From: an uncultured Prevotella sp.
Lineage (GTDB): Bacteria > Bacteroidota > Bacteroidia > Bacteroidales > Bacteroidaceae
Direction of reading: 5' to 3'
NCBI GenBank assembly: GCA_900556795.1
Contig: USQD01000005.1
Span: 1 to 22,301 of the forward strand
DNA length: 22,301 nucleotides
Below the pieces are notes generated by a model. It made no database searches. It was given only the letters and a program-made list of their open reading frames with translations, and was not told the DNA's origin. Positions 7,366 to 14,711 of this stretch are shown here, one piece after another (positions within the stretch are counted from its first letter, which is position 1; each line of letters begins with the position of its first letter). A program made the position numbers and the translations under genes.

Positions 7366-8085
7366 TTAAAAACCGAAAATCTGCTGGTTCTCATGTACCG
7401 TTACCATGGCACGGAACACGAAGAAATCGGTTGGCGTTGTAATCTTGATGTTCTCCATCGGTCCGATGATGGTACCGAGTTTATAGCCGTAATGGCTCAT
7501 CATCGTACAGGAATCGATGAAGTTGTGCCTGCCTTCTTCGATTGCCTTGCGGTGTGAAGACAGGATGTCTTTCAGTCGGAAACTCTGTGGTGCTCTTGCT
7601 ATCAGAGAATTGTCTCGTTCCGGAATTTCCAGCGAGTTGTCTTCCTGTTTTACGATGAAAGTCTCCGTGGCTGGTATGCAGGTGATGCAGGAGCCGCATT
7701 CTTCCACCTTCCGGATATTGTCGGTGATGGTTTCCTCGGTGATGAGTGGGCGTACACCGTCATGAATCAGTACGTTGGCTTCCTTGCCGTCGGCAAACTC
7801 CTCGGCAGCACAGAGTCCGTGATAGATGGAGTCCTGGCCGCTGTTGCCACCCGGTACAATCTTCACCACCTTGCTGATTTCGAACTTGCGTATCATCTTC
7901 TCCAGGAAAGGAATCCATGATTCGATGCAGGCTACGACGATGCCATCTATCTCCGGATGATTGTCAAACAATTCCAGAGTATAGATGATGATAGGTTTGC
8001 CGTTCAGTTCCAGGAACTGCTTAGGTCTTGACTTGGTGTGCATTCTGAGGCCTGAGCCTCCTGCAAAGATGACTGCTATGTTCAT
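7366..8085 (-). CDS. IspD/TarI-family cytidylyltransferase
   Basis: A 239-residue GT-A-like nucleotidyltransferase that uses CTP to activate a sugar or polyol phosphate. Visible motifs are the nucleotide loop FAGGSGLRM (7-15), PKQF (21-24), HDGVRP (108-113), RAPQSFR (164-170) and KITTPTD (214-220). IspD makes CDP-methylerythritol for isoprenoids, whereas TarI makes CDP-ribitol. The FAGGSGLRM and HDGVRP forms look nearer to TarI than to classic IspD (AAGxGxRM, HDxAR). The setting, next to an SDR and near LicD and glycosyltransferases, also favours a glycan role. It remains possible that this is the only IspD of the genome. The gene lies 52 bp after the upstream membrane-protein gene in the same set. 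Confidence 0.88.
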   Translation of the reverse strand: MNIAVIFAGGSGLRMHTKSRPKQFLELNGKPIIIYTLELFDNHPEIDGIVVACIESWIPFLEKMIRKFEISKVVKIVPGGNSGQDSIYHGLCAAEEFADGKEANVLIHDGVRPLITEETITDNIRKVEECGSCITCIPATETFIVKQEDNSLEIPERDNSLIARAPQSFRLKDILSSHRKAIEEGRHNFIDSCTMMSHYGYKLGTIIGPMENIKITTPTDFFVFRAMVTVHENQQIFGF

Positions 8086-8137
8086 AAGATTCCTTTTTTA
8101 GAGAGTTATTATAAAGAATGTGGCTTTTTGGAGCCGC

Positions 8138-9496
8138 TTATTTCATGATCTGGGTTGCCTGGTCTGACATGTAAGTAAACAGCCAGTAGCCATTCCATAC
8201 CCAGAAATACAGGGTGAGTAACCAGCAGAAATATCTCAGGACGACCTGTCTGCCAGGTGTGAGCGATTTCATCAGGTAGGCGATGGCAATAGGAATGATG
8301 AATATCCAGTGGCAAGCCATGATATACATCTCGTTCAGCCCGAATCCCATCACGAAGTGGATGACGATGTCTAATCCCAGCCAACTCAGTACCATGAGGA
8401 AGTACTTATGCCGGATGGCTACTATGATGCCGATGATGAACAGCAGCGAGATGATGGCTTCGATGACATAATTGAATGTGTAGTTATACTTCACGATGGT
8501 AGGGCGGTTCACGCACATATCGTCCAGGAGATAAGAATCGTGGAGCTGGATGGATTCTCCCAACATGTTGTGAATCAGGGCATCCGTCCTGGAAGTTGAC
8601 GTATCGGTCCATTTCCAGAATCCTTCCTGCTTCATCGGTTCTCCTGTATGAGCCAGAACCCATGCATGATGGATGGAATCCTTTCGCTGCTGTTCCTGAT
8701 CCTTGGCATGTGCCTTTATCTCAATCTGCTTATCTACATGAAACTGAGGTTCTCTTACCTCTGTATAGATAAGGTAGGCTGTAGTTACCAGCAGGATGGC
8801 TGGCAGAATCGTAGCCACGAGATTCTTAGGGGCGAAGACTTTCCTCCCATTGACAAACCAGGCAGCCAAATAGGTCTTGGCAATATTGCTGAGGGTGACT
8901 CCTCCGGTTAGGAAACTGAGGATGCCGATGGTCCAGGCAGACAGTTGGCGTCTTTCCTTCATCGCCATACCCGCCAGATACAGCGTCATGGTCAGCATGA
9001 GGAGCGACCAGCAGAAGTGGTCGGGTACCAGCATGGAAACCATCACCATACCGAAGGAATAGAGCATGGCAGAGAAAAGGATGCAGTCTTTCTTCTTCAG
9101 TTCGATGATTTCCCGGAAGATGCGGTATACGAAGATGAAGGAATAGAAGGCGCTTGCTATGAGCAGGATGGCCATGAATATCATCGCATAGTTGGTATTG
9201 CCCGAAGATATCAGTTCCTTGTTGATGAGATAGAAGGGATAAAGGATGACTGCAAAAAGCGGATGGCGGGGAATCTCGAAATAGAGTTTGCCATTCGACA
9301 TAAAGATGTACGACCATGCATCAAAGCCGGATACATGGAAGGTCTTGGCGAATAACTGCCAGAAGCTGACGTGGTGCGCTCTGAGGAAAAGGTTGCCGTA
9401 TTTGTAGAAGAACAACCCGTTGAGCAGCACGAATACCAGTAAAGCCACGAGGCCCGGTATCCTTTCTTCTTTCTTGATTTTAAAAATATTCTTCAT
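8138..9496 (-). CDS. Multi-pass membrane protein, paralogue of 10781-12289 (possible DUF6080)
   Basis: A 452-residue integral membrane protein with about ten hydrophobic segments. It is clearly paralogous to the protein at 10781-12289. Shared blocks include FKIKKEER near the N terminus, VSGFD (55-59), RHPL (77-80), the VPDHF segment, the WTD-TSSRT loop and GESIQLH. It may belong to DUF6080, but I cannot confirm that. The layout, with a loop after helix 1 and a long C-terminal loop, recalls GT-C lipid-phosphate-sugar transferases. The acidic pair found in the paralogue's first loop is absent here. An ATG at 9604 would give 36 more residues, but the promoter at 9517-9525 lies inside that extension and the paralogue starts at the same MK-IFKIKKEER point. 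I therefore chose 9496. Confidence 0.8.
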   Translation of the reverse strand: MKNIFKIKKEERIPGLVALLVFVLLNGLFFYKYGNLFLRAHHVSFWQLFAKTFHVSGFDAWSYIFMSNGKLYFEIPRHPLFAVILYPFYLINKELISSGNTNYAMIFMAILLIASAFYSFIFVYRIFREIIELKKKDCILFSAMLYSFGMVMVSMLVPDHFCWSLLMLTMTLYLAGMAMKERRQLSAWTIGILSFLTGGVTLSNIAKTYLAAWFVNGRKVFAPKNLVATILPAILLVTTAYLIYTEVREPQFHVDKQIEIKAHAKDQEQQRKDSIHHAWVLAHTGEPMKQEGFWKWTDTSTSRTDALIHNMLGESIQLHDSYLLDDMCVNRPTIVKYNYTFNYVIEAIISLLFIIGIIVAIRHKYFLMVLSWLGLDIVIHFVMGFGLNEMYIMACHWIFIIPIAIAYLMKSLTPGRQVVLRYFCWLLTLYFWVWNGYWLFTYMSDQATQIMK

Positions 9497-9516
9497 CGTT
9501 TTATTCTTATTTGGCT

Positions 9517-9525
9517 GCAAAGTTA
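9517..9525 (-). promoter_or_regulatory. -7 element for the minus-strand set 9496-5318
   Basis: Read on the minus strand this is TAACTTTGC, a match to TAnnTTTG, 20 bp upstream of the ATG at 9496. No TTTG is seen at the expected distance upstream. It probably drives the membrane protein, cytidylyltransferase, SDR and FHTKG-motif genes. Confidence 0.6.
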
Positions 9526-9596
9526 GTGTAAAAAATTGATTGTGGGAAGAAAAATGAGGAAATATTTCATTCCGGCTGTTTTTTTGTGGCGGTTTA

Positions 9597-9628
9597 TTTG
9601 GCATTGTCTGCTTTTTGGGTTATCTTTG
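9597..9628 (+). promoter_or_regulatory. Promoter for the GT-A-type gene at 9748
   Basis: TTTG at 9597-9600, a 20-bp spacer and TATCTTTG at 9621-9628 form a full Bacteroidota promoter. Transcription would start near 9635, giving a leader of about 110 bases. The leader shows no obvious structure. The element is divergent from the -7 element at 9517-9525. Confidence 0.75.
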
Positions 9629-9747
9629 CAGGAGATATGGTACTGAACTTTGCTAGTAGATTTGGACCATTAGCCCGTTCTGGAACCGCTTGCGAAAGTT
9701 CTGTGTAGTTTTTGTATTGGCTAATATTGTAAACAAGTAATATATAT

Positions 9748-10773
9748 ATGAAGCAACCTGCTAAGATTGATGTCGCCGTATTGATGCTTTTCTTCAATCG
9801 TCCCGACAATTTCCAGAAAGTGTTTGACGAGGTGAAGAAGGCTCGTCCTGCCCAGTTGTTCCTCTATCAGGATGGAGCAAGAGGTGAGCGGGATATGCCG
9901 GGTATCGAGGCATGCCGGCAGATAGCATCAGATGAGAATATTGATTGGGAGTGTGAGGTGCATCGTTCTTATCAGACCAAGAACCAGGGATGCGATCCAT
10001 CTGAGTATCTCTCACAGAAATGGGCTTTCTCGATTGTGGATAAGTGTATCGTGCTGGAAGATGACGATGTGCCTTCGCAATCTTTCTTCCCTTTCTGCAA
10101 GGAGATGCTCGACCGCTATGAGCACGACGAACGTATTGCCATGATTGCCGGATTCAATGAAGATGAGGTGACACCCGACTGCGAGGACAGCTATTTCTTT
10201 ACTTCAGTCTTCTCTATCTGGGGATGGGCATCGTGGCGCCGTGTGGTGGACAAATGGGAGGGTGACTATGCCTTTCTGCGCGATAAGCAGGCGATGCGAC
10301 AGTTGGAATCGGTGGTTCGCCAGCGTGGGCTCCGTAAGGACTTCATCCCGATGTGCAGGGATCATGCCCATAGTGGAAAGGAGTTTTATGAAAGCATCTT
10401 CTGGGCTTCGATGCTGCTGAATTCCAGCCTTGCCATCATGCCATGCAGGAATCTGATCAATAATCTGGGTCTCTCTGATGACTCCACCCATTTCTCGGGC
10501 AGCATGAAGACGACTCCGAAGGCTTATCGCAGAATCTTCACCATGAAGCGCCATGAACTGGAGTTTCCGCTGAAACATCCTAAATATGTGGTGGAAAACG
10601 TAGATTTCAAGGAGCGGGTGTACAGAATCAATGCCTGGGGCCACCCATTCATCAAGATGTCGCGCTCCTTGGAAGAACTCTTTCTGAATCTGAGATATGG
10701 TAATTTCTCCAGCATCTTCAAGGCGATGGCTCGCAGATGTCGCAAGATGATTGGAAGAGATAAGCACGCTTGA
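9748..10773 (+). CDS. GT-A-type glycosyltransferase (GT2-like)
   Basis: A 341-residue soluble glycosyltransferase with a GT-A fold. It opens with AVLMLFFNRPDNFQKV (10-25). It then carries the acidic metal-binding motif VLEDDDVPS (102-110) and FSIWGWASWRRVVDKW (155-170), a block seen in a Bacteroidota and proteobacterial group annotated as GT2 or nucleotide-diphospho-sugar transferases. HSGKEFYESIFW near 208-219 may hold the catalytic base. It is the only plus-strand gene between two paralogous minus-strand membrane-protein genes and has its own promoter and a roughly 110-base leader. Its 3' end faces the paralogue gene with only 7 bp between the stops. The transferred sugar is unknown. Confidence 0.88.
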   Translation: MKQPAKIDVAVLMLFFNRPDNFQKVFDEVKKARPAQLFLYQDGARGERDMPGIEACRQIASDENIDWECEVHRSYQTKNQGCDPSEYLSQKWAFSIVDKCIVLEDDDVPSQSFFPFCKEMLDRYEHDERIAMIAGFNEDEVTPDCEDSYFFTSVFSIWGWASWRRVVDKWEGDYAFLRDKQAMRQLESVVRQRGLRKDFIPMCRDHAHSGKEFYESIFWASMLLNSSLAIMPCRNLINNLGLSDDSTHFSGSMKTTPKAYRRIFTMKRHELEFPLKHPKYVVENVDFKERVYRINAWGHPFIKMSRSLEELFLNLRYGNFSSIFKAMARRCRKMIGRDKHA

Positions 10774-10781
10774 TCTCTTCC
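10753..10781. other. Hairpin across convergent gene ends
   Basis: A 9-bp stem (10753-10761 against 10773-10781) spans the stop codons of both converging genes. There is no T tract, so it is not a classic terminator. It may protect mRNA 3' ends or mark a weak bidirectional stop. Confidence 0.4.
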
Positions 10782-12289
10782 TAGCAGAAATATCCGATAA
10801 TCAGAATACCATTGTATATCAGCAGTGCCAGACCCAGGACGAGCAATACGCCTTTTAGGCAACGGCTGTAGAGCAGCTGTCGGGGTTGCAGTTCTTGGTT
10901 TGGCTGCTGTCGTTTTTGCTTCAGAAGGAAACCGATGGCTATCGGAATGGCGTATATCCAGTGCCCCGCCATGATATATACCTCGTTGAGACCGAAGCCG
11001 AGTCCGATATGCAGCATCATATCTAGACCGAAATACGACATCACCAGCCAGAGATACTTGCTCTTTCTGCCCGCCCAGATGCCGGCAACAAACAGCAGCA
11101 TGATGACTGCCTCTACAACATAATTGATGGCGTATCGGTATTTCACGAACATCGGGCGATGACGCAATTCGTCCTCCAGCACATAATCCTGATGCAGCTG
11201 GATAGATTCGCCCATCAGATTTTCGATGATCGACTGTGTGCGGGAGCTTGTAGCATCCGTCCAGTTCATGAATTCACCTTTCATGATAGGGGCACCTTGC
11301 TTAGGACCCCTTTTCTTTTTGGCTTCTTTCTTAGCCAGTTCCTTTGCCTTCCTTATGCTGTCGTTCTTGGCTTTCTTGGCTATCTCCTGGGCAGAGATAA
11401 TCTTCAAGCCTCTTTTGATAGAGTCGTTTGACAGCGAATCACGGGTATGCTTGATCTGTGCCATACGTTCCTGTCTGGCTTTCTTCTCAGCCGCTTTCTT
11501 GGCTTTCAATTCCTTGCGTGCCATCTCGTTAGGCCATACGAAGACGCGGTATTCCCATCTGCAGAATCCCCACAGCAGGGCTGCTGGCAGAATGACTGCC
11601 AGGAGAAGATGCTTAGGGCGGAAGAATCCCTTTCCGTTTACGAAGAATGCAGAAAAGAAAATCTTCAATCCGTTATTGAGCGATGTGCCGGCTGTAAGGA
11701 TGAAATATACCACGCTTTGCCATATCTTGAGCGGATGGTGATGTTTCATTCTGAGACCGGATACATAGAGTGCCAGGATGAGCAGCATCATGGAGATGAC
11801 GAAATGGTCGGGCACGATGCAGGTAACCATCACATATCCGAAGGAGAAGAACAGCAGGGTAAGGATATGAGATGCCGTCTTGTCGAGATCCATTACCTCC
11901 CGGAAGATTCTTTTCAGGAAGAGGGTGGCATAGAATCCGCAGAATATCTGGATGACTACCGCGATGAAAAGGGCACAGTTGTAGCCTGTGAGTTTCATCA
12001 GCCCCATATTGATGAGGTAAGGAATATACATATAGAAGGCGAGCAGCGGATGGCGATATACATTGTATGCTGCATTCCAGTCGCTCAATACCCAGTAGGT
12101 AAGCGGGTCGAAGCCCGATACGCAGAAGTGGCGGATGAAATTCTTGTAATAATCATCCGTGATGAGGGTGAAATGACTGGCATAGCGGGCTATCACTACA
12201 CCATTCAGAACGGCAAGTGCCAGAAAAATGCCCAGGGCGAGCCATCTTTCTTCTTTCTTGATCTTGAAAATATCGAATATCTTTTTCAT
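10781..12289 (-). CDS. Multi-pass membrane protein with lysine-rich loop (possible DUF6080)
   Basis: A 502-residue integral membrane protein paralogous to 8138-9496. Helix 1 is followed by a loop with an acidic pair, D45-D46, in LITDDYYKN, then VSGFDPLTY (57-65) and YRHPLLAFYMY (78-88). GT-C glycosyltransferases keep an acidic catalytic residue at a similar place, so a polyprenyl-phosphate-sugar transferase role is possible. Residues about 255-335 form a highly charged stretch rich in lysine and alanine with two NDSI-K/R copies, probably a coiled coil. The paralogue's loop is about 45 residues shorter. The conserved WTDATSSRT and GESIQLHQDY blocks follow. It lies 95 bp after the GtrA gene, in a purine-rich spacer without a clear promoter, so the two are probably co-transcribed. 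Confidence 0.82.
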   Translation of the reverse strand: MKKIFDIFKIKKEERWLALGIFLALAVLNGVVIARYASHFTLITDDYYKNFIRHFCVSGFDPLTYWVLSDWNAAYNVYRHPLLAFYMYIPYLINMGLMKLTGYNCALFIAVVIQIFCGFYATLFLKRIFREVMDLDKTASHILTLLFFSFGYVMVTCIVPDHFVISMMLLILALYVSGLRMKHHHPLKIWQSVVYFILTAGTSLNNGLKIFFSAFFVNGKGFFRPKHLLLAVILPAALLWGFCRWEYRVFVWPNEMARKELKAKKAAEKKARQERMAQIKHTRDSLSNDSIKRGLKIISAQEIAKKAKNDSIRKAKELAKKEAKKKRGPKQGAPIMKGEFMNWTDATSSRTQSIIENLMGESIQLHQDYVLEDELRHRPMFVKYRYAINYVVEAVIMLLFVAGIWAGRKSKYLWLVMSYFGLDMMLHIGLGFGLNEVYIMAGHWIYAIPIAIGFLLKQKRQQPNQELQPRQLLYSRCLKGVLLVLGLALLIYNGILIIGYFC

Positions 12290-12384
12290 ATCTATCTATT
12301 TCTTTCTCTTTCAAGTTTTGAGAGGAATCTTCTCTTAGTCTTTGTCTTTCTCTGTTTTTCTCTTTCGGGTTTTCGGAGATCCTT

Positions 12385-12822
12385 TTATTTCTTCAGGAAG
12401 AATCTTACTAATAGGAAATTAACGGGGATACAGATACAGAGGGTAGGAATCATCGCCCACTGTTTGGCGAGCCCCAGACCAACGAAGAGGTTAAGGCAGA
12501 CGGTTTGCATCGTATAGTTTACCACATGTGAGAGGGTGAAGCCGGCACCTCGCTTGGCGTTTGCCTTCACCTTGAAGGTGTATCGGGTGCTGGCGATGAA
12601 ATTGAAGATGAAGCTCACGATGTAGGCGATGGTGTTGGCTGTGGTAGCCAGACTGTGATCACCCATTTGTGGAATGAAATGGTTCAGCACCGGCATCATA
12701 GCCAGATAGATGACATATTGCAGCACCGTAGCCAGTCCGCCTACGATTCCGAATCTGATGACTTCGCCCAGCTTCTCCCGTCTGGCATCATCCATATTAT
12801 TAATCTTGTTCTTGATATTCAT
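12385..12822 (-). CDS. GtrA-family membrane protein
   Basis: A 145-residue protein with four hydrophobic helices and the GtrA opening VIRFGIVGGLATVLQYVIY. NTIAYIVSFIFNFIASTRYTF matches the family core, and the length is normal. GtrA proteins are thought to flip polyprenyl-phosphate-linked monosaccharides to the outer face of the membrane for GT-C transferases. I chose the ATG at 12822. An earlier ATG at 12846 lies inside the -7 promoter element and would add only eight residues. The gene heads a two-gene set with the lysine-rich membrane protein, which fits a donor flippase beside its user enzyme. Confidence 0.9.
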   Translation of the reverse strand: MNIKNKINNMDDARREKLGEVIRFGIVGGLATVLQYVIYLAMMPVLNHFIPQMGDHSLATTANTIAYIVSFIFNFIASTRYTFKVKANAKRGAGFTLSHVVNYTMQTVCLNLFVGLGLAKQWAMIPTLCICIPVNFLLVRFFLKK

Positions 12823-12842
12823 TGTTTTATCTTTTACGGCGT

Positions 12843-12875
12843 GCAAAAATACGCCTTTTTCCTGTTTCTAGCAAA
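12843..12875 (-). promoter_or_regulatory. Promoter for gtrA-like gene
   Basis: On the minus strand, TTTG (12875-12872), a 20-bp spacer and TATTTTTGC (12851-12843) form a complete Bacteroidota promoter. It lies about 20 bp before the ATG at 12822. It makes the GtrA and membrane-protein pair independently transcribed from the genes further right. Confidence 0.75.
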
Positions 12876-12908
12876 TATTCTTTCTACAAAATATTAATCT
12901 GCCTGGAT

Positions 12909-13919
12909 TTATCTTAATAGTTTCCCTTTTCCGAAGAGATAAGCCAGTTTGGTCTTCTCCATCATCTTGGCAATGAGCAGGCTGCCTGTAATGGCAAGGA
13001 TGATGGTGACGGCTGCAAACGAGATTTCGCTCGGATCCCAGGCAAAGAGGGGATGGTAGAACTTCGCAGCCATCGTAAAGATGGGGTGGAAGAGATAGAT
13101 GGGCAGCGTATTGCGCCCTATATATAATAAGGTGTCCTTGATTCTGTTGGTCACCTTTGCTACTTTTCCTATCTTCGGACTGATGTCCTTGAAGCGTTCT
13201 GGGGCATCGAGCAGGTGTTGCAGGAACAGCAGGGTGCTGATGCAGCACCAGCAGGAGAAGACGATAGCCAGACTTCCCCAGTCGTACCAGTCATCGTGGT
13301 AGAGCAGATAAATCCACAGGAAGACGGCGAAAAACTCGTGGCGGAACAGCCTGCTCCACTCCGTTTTACTCTGTCGGATGACCACGCCGATGAAGTAATA
13401 GGCAGCTGCACTTGCCGATAGGGCTGGAGTTTCTGATATCAGGAGCAGCGTAAGTGCGAAGACGAAAAGGCTGGCATAGGTATCCCTTTTTGTATAATTC
13501 CTGCGTAAATCATTCCAATTCCTTCCGCTGAAGCAGAAGTAATAGAGCGTTCCGCAGATAATCATAGTCTGGATAAACCAATAGGGACCGATGGAAGTGA
13601 CGAAGATTTTTTCGCCTATCTGGGAGAGGGAGAGCTCTGTGATGCCATCTCTCACCGGCATGTAGTAGGAAAGAACCGAAAATCCTGTCACCATGATGAC
13701 ATAGGGCAGGGCGAGACATTTCAGATAGTTTCCCATCTGCCTGCCGGTCTTCTCGATATTCACAAGATAGCCCGTGATGATAAGGAAGGTAGGCATCATA
13801 AAGGATAGTATGCCTGCCTTCAGCTGGGGATATGCGTTGCCGAAGCTCACGATATGAATCAATATCATGAGGATAATGAGGATGGCTCGAATGAAATCGA
13901 GATCGGTATTTCTTTTCAT
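12909..13919 (-). CDS. Acyltransferase-3 family membrane protein (first of three)
   Basis: A 336-residue multi-pass protein of the acyltransferase-3 (OafA/NolL-type) family, which O-acetylates or otherwise acylates surface glycans using a cytoplasmic acyl donor. It opens RNTDLDFIRAILIILMILIHI, with R11 and the conserved H22 of helix 1. MPTFLIITGYLVNIEKTGR (42-60) matches the helix-2 block. About ten hydrophobic segments follow. There is no SGNH domain, so it is the short form. It is last in the minus-strand run from 19849 and starts 102 bp after the HAD gene, in a spacer filled with a 16-bp repeat. The acceptor is unknown. Confidence 0.88.
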   Translation of the reverse strand: MKRNTDLDFIRAILIILMILIHIVSFGNAYPQLKAGILSFMMPTFLIITGYLVNIEKTGRQMGNYLKCLALPYVIMVTGFSVLSYYMPVRDGITELSLSQIGEKIFVTSIGPYWFIQTMIICGTLYYFCFSGRNWNDLRRNYTKRDTYASLFVFALTLLLISETPALSASAAAYYFIGVVIRQSKTEWSRLFRHEFFAVFLWIYLLYHDDWYDWGSLAIVFSCWCCISTLLFLQHLLDAPERFKDISPKIGKVAKVTNRIKDTLLYIGRNTLPIYLFHPIFTMAAKFYHPLFAWDPSEISFAAVTIILAITGSLLIAKMMEKTKLAYLFGKGKLLR

Positions 13920-13989
13920 CTGATTCCTTTTGATTTATATGTATCTATATCCTTGACTTATCTTTCTGGAAGACTTCTTCCGGGAGTGA

Positions 13990-14037
13990 TTATTCTCTGA
14001 AAGATTTATTCCCTGGATGGTTTATTCTCTGAAAGGC
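13990..14037 (-). repeat. Three 16-bp tandem repeats anchored on the HAD stop codon
   Basis: Units at 13990-14005, 14006-14021 and 14022-14037 share the plus-strand core ttattctctgaaag, and the middle copy is diverged. The unit nearest the gene holds the last four codons (PFRE) and the TAA stop of the HAD gene. Fainter copies can be followed left to about 13958. It looks like tandem duplication of the gene's 3' end. Confidence 0.8.
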
Positions 14038-14663
14038 TTGTAGTGCCCCTTGTCGGCGAAAACAAGCATCTCCTTGTCGCCACGGCTGTCGCCGAAGGCT
14101 TCTATCTCATAGAGAGAGCGGTCGGGAAAAGTTCTGTCTCCGGTATCTACTGTTCGGGATGCAGAAAGGGCTTCCGTGATTCGGCATACTTTCTCTGCTC
14201 CATAGCAGTTGTTGCTCTTGAAGCGTCCCGTCAGCTTGCCGTCTTCTACTTCTATCTGTGTACCAAGCACCTGAACGCCTTTCAGATTGCGGATATCAAA
14301 GAAGGGGCGCACCCAGTTGTCGATGCTGGCACTTACGATGAAGACCTGAGCTCCAGCTACCAATGCTTCATGTACCAGGGTGATGCCCTTAGGACGGAGC
14401 AGATGCTGGTTTTCTTCTGCAAACCCACGGCAGAGAGCATCAAATTTTTCGATGCGCATGCCGGCGAAGAGGTGGGCGAAGATCTGCTGCTTCGCCTTCC
14501 AGTTGGGATACAGGTGCAGTTTCATCAGCACCAGTAGTGGGCTGTACATCAGGAAAACCATCAGAAAGCGGCCTCTGCCTTTGGCATACTTGATGAATTC
14601 GAGCAGGGTATCACTCGTTGTCAGTGTTCCGTCGAAATCGAAACAGTATAATTTCTTCTTCAT
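14022..14663 (-). CDS. HAD-IB family phosphatase
   Basis: A 213-residue HAD hydrolase of subclass IB (SerB/YfhB-like). Motif I is DFDGT at 9-13, motif II VSAS at 110-113 and motif IV GDSRGDKEM at 191-199. The NCYGAEKV block (152-159) is also typical. A hydrophobic stretch at 32-50 could sit at the membrane. It follows a UbiA-family gene by 48 bp. In mycobacteria the UbiA enzyme makes decaprenyl-phosphoryl-5-phosphoribose, and a phosphatase then removes the 5-phosphate. By analogy this enzyme may dephosphorylate the UbiA product, which is inference. The phosphatase usually cited there, Rv3807c, is a PAP2-type membrane enzyme, so this would be a different solution. Confidence 0.88.
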   Translation of the reverse strand: MKKKLYCFDFDGTLTTSDTLLEFIKYAKGRGRFLMVFLMYSPLLVLMKLHLYPNWKAKQQIFAHLFAGMRIEKFDALCRGFAEENQHLLRPKGITLVHEALVAGAQVFIVSASIDNWVRPFFDIRNLKGVQVLGTQIEVEDGKLTGRFKSNNCYGAEKVCRITEALSASRTVDTGDRTFPDRSLYEIEAFGDSRGDKEMLVFADKGHYKPFRE

Positions 14664-14711
14664 TTCTTCTTCTGTGTTTAAGTTGTTCTCTTTAATAAAG
14701 ATATCCTCTCC

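Noticed and set aside
11447..12517. 356-residue plus-strand open frame over the lysine-rich membrane protein
   Set aside because: It is antisense, crosses an intergenic spacer and has no recognisable motif. The minus-strand gene has a clear paralogue.
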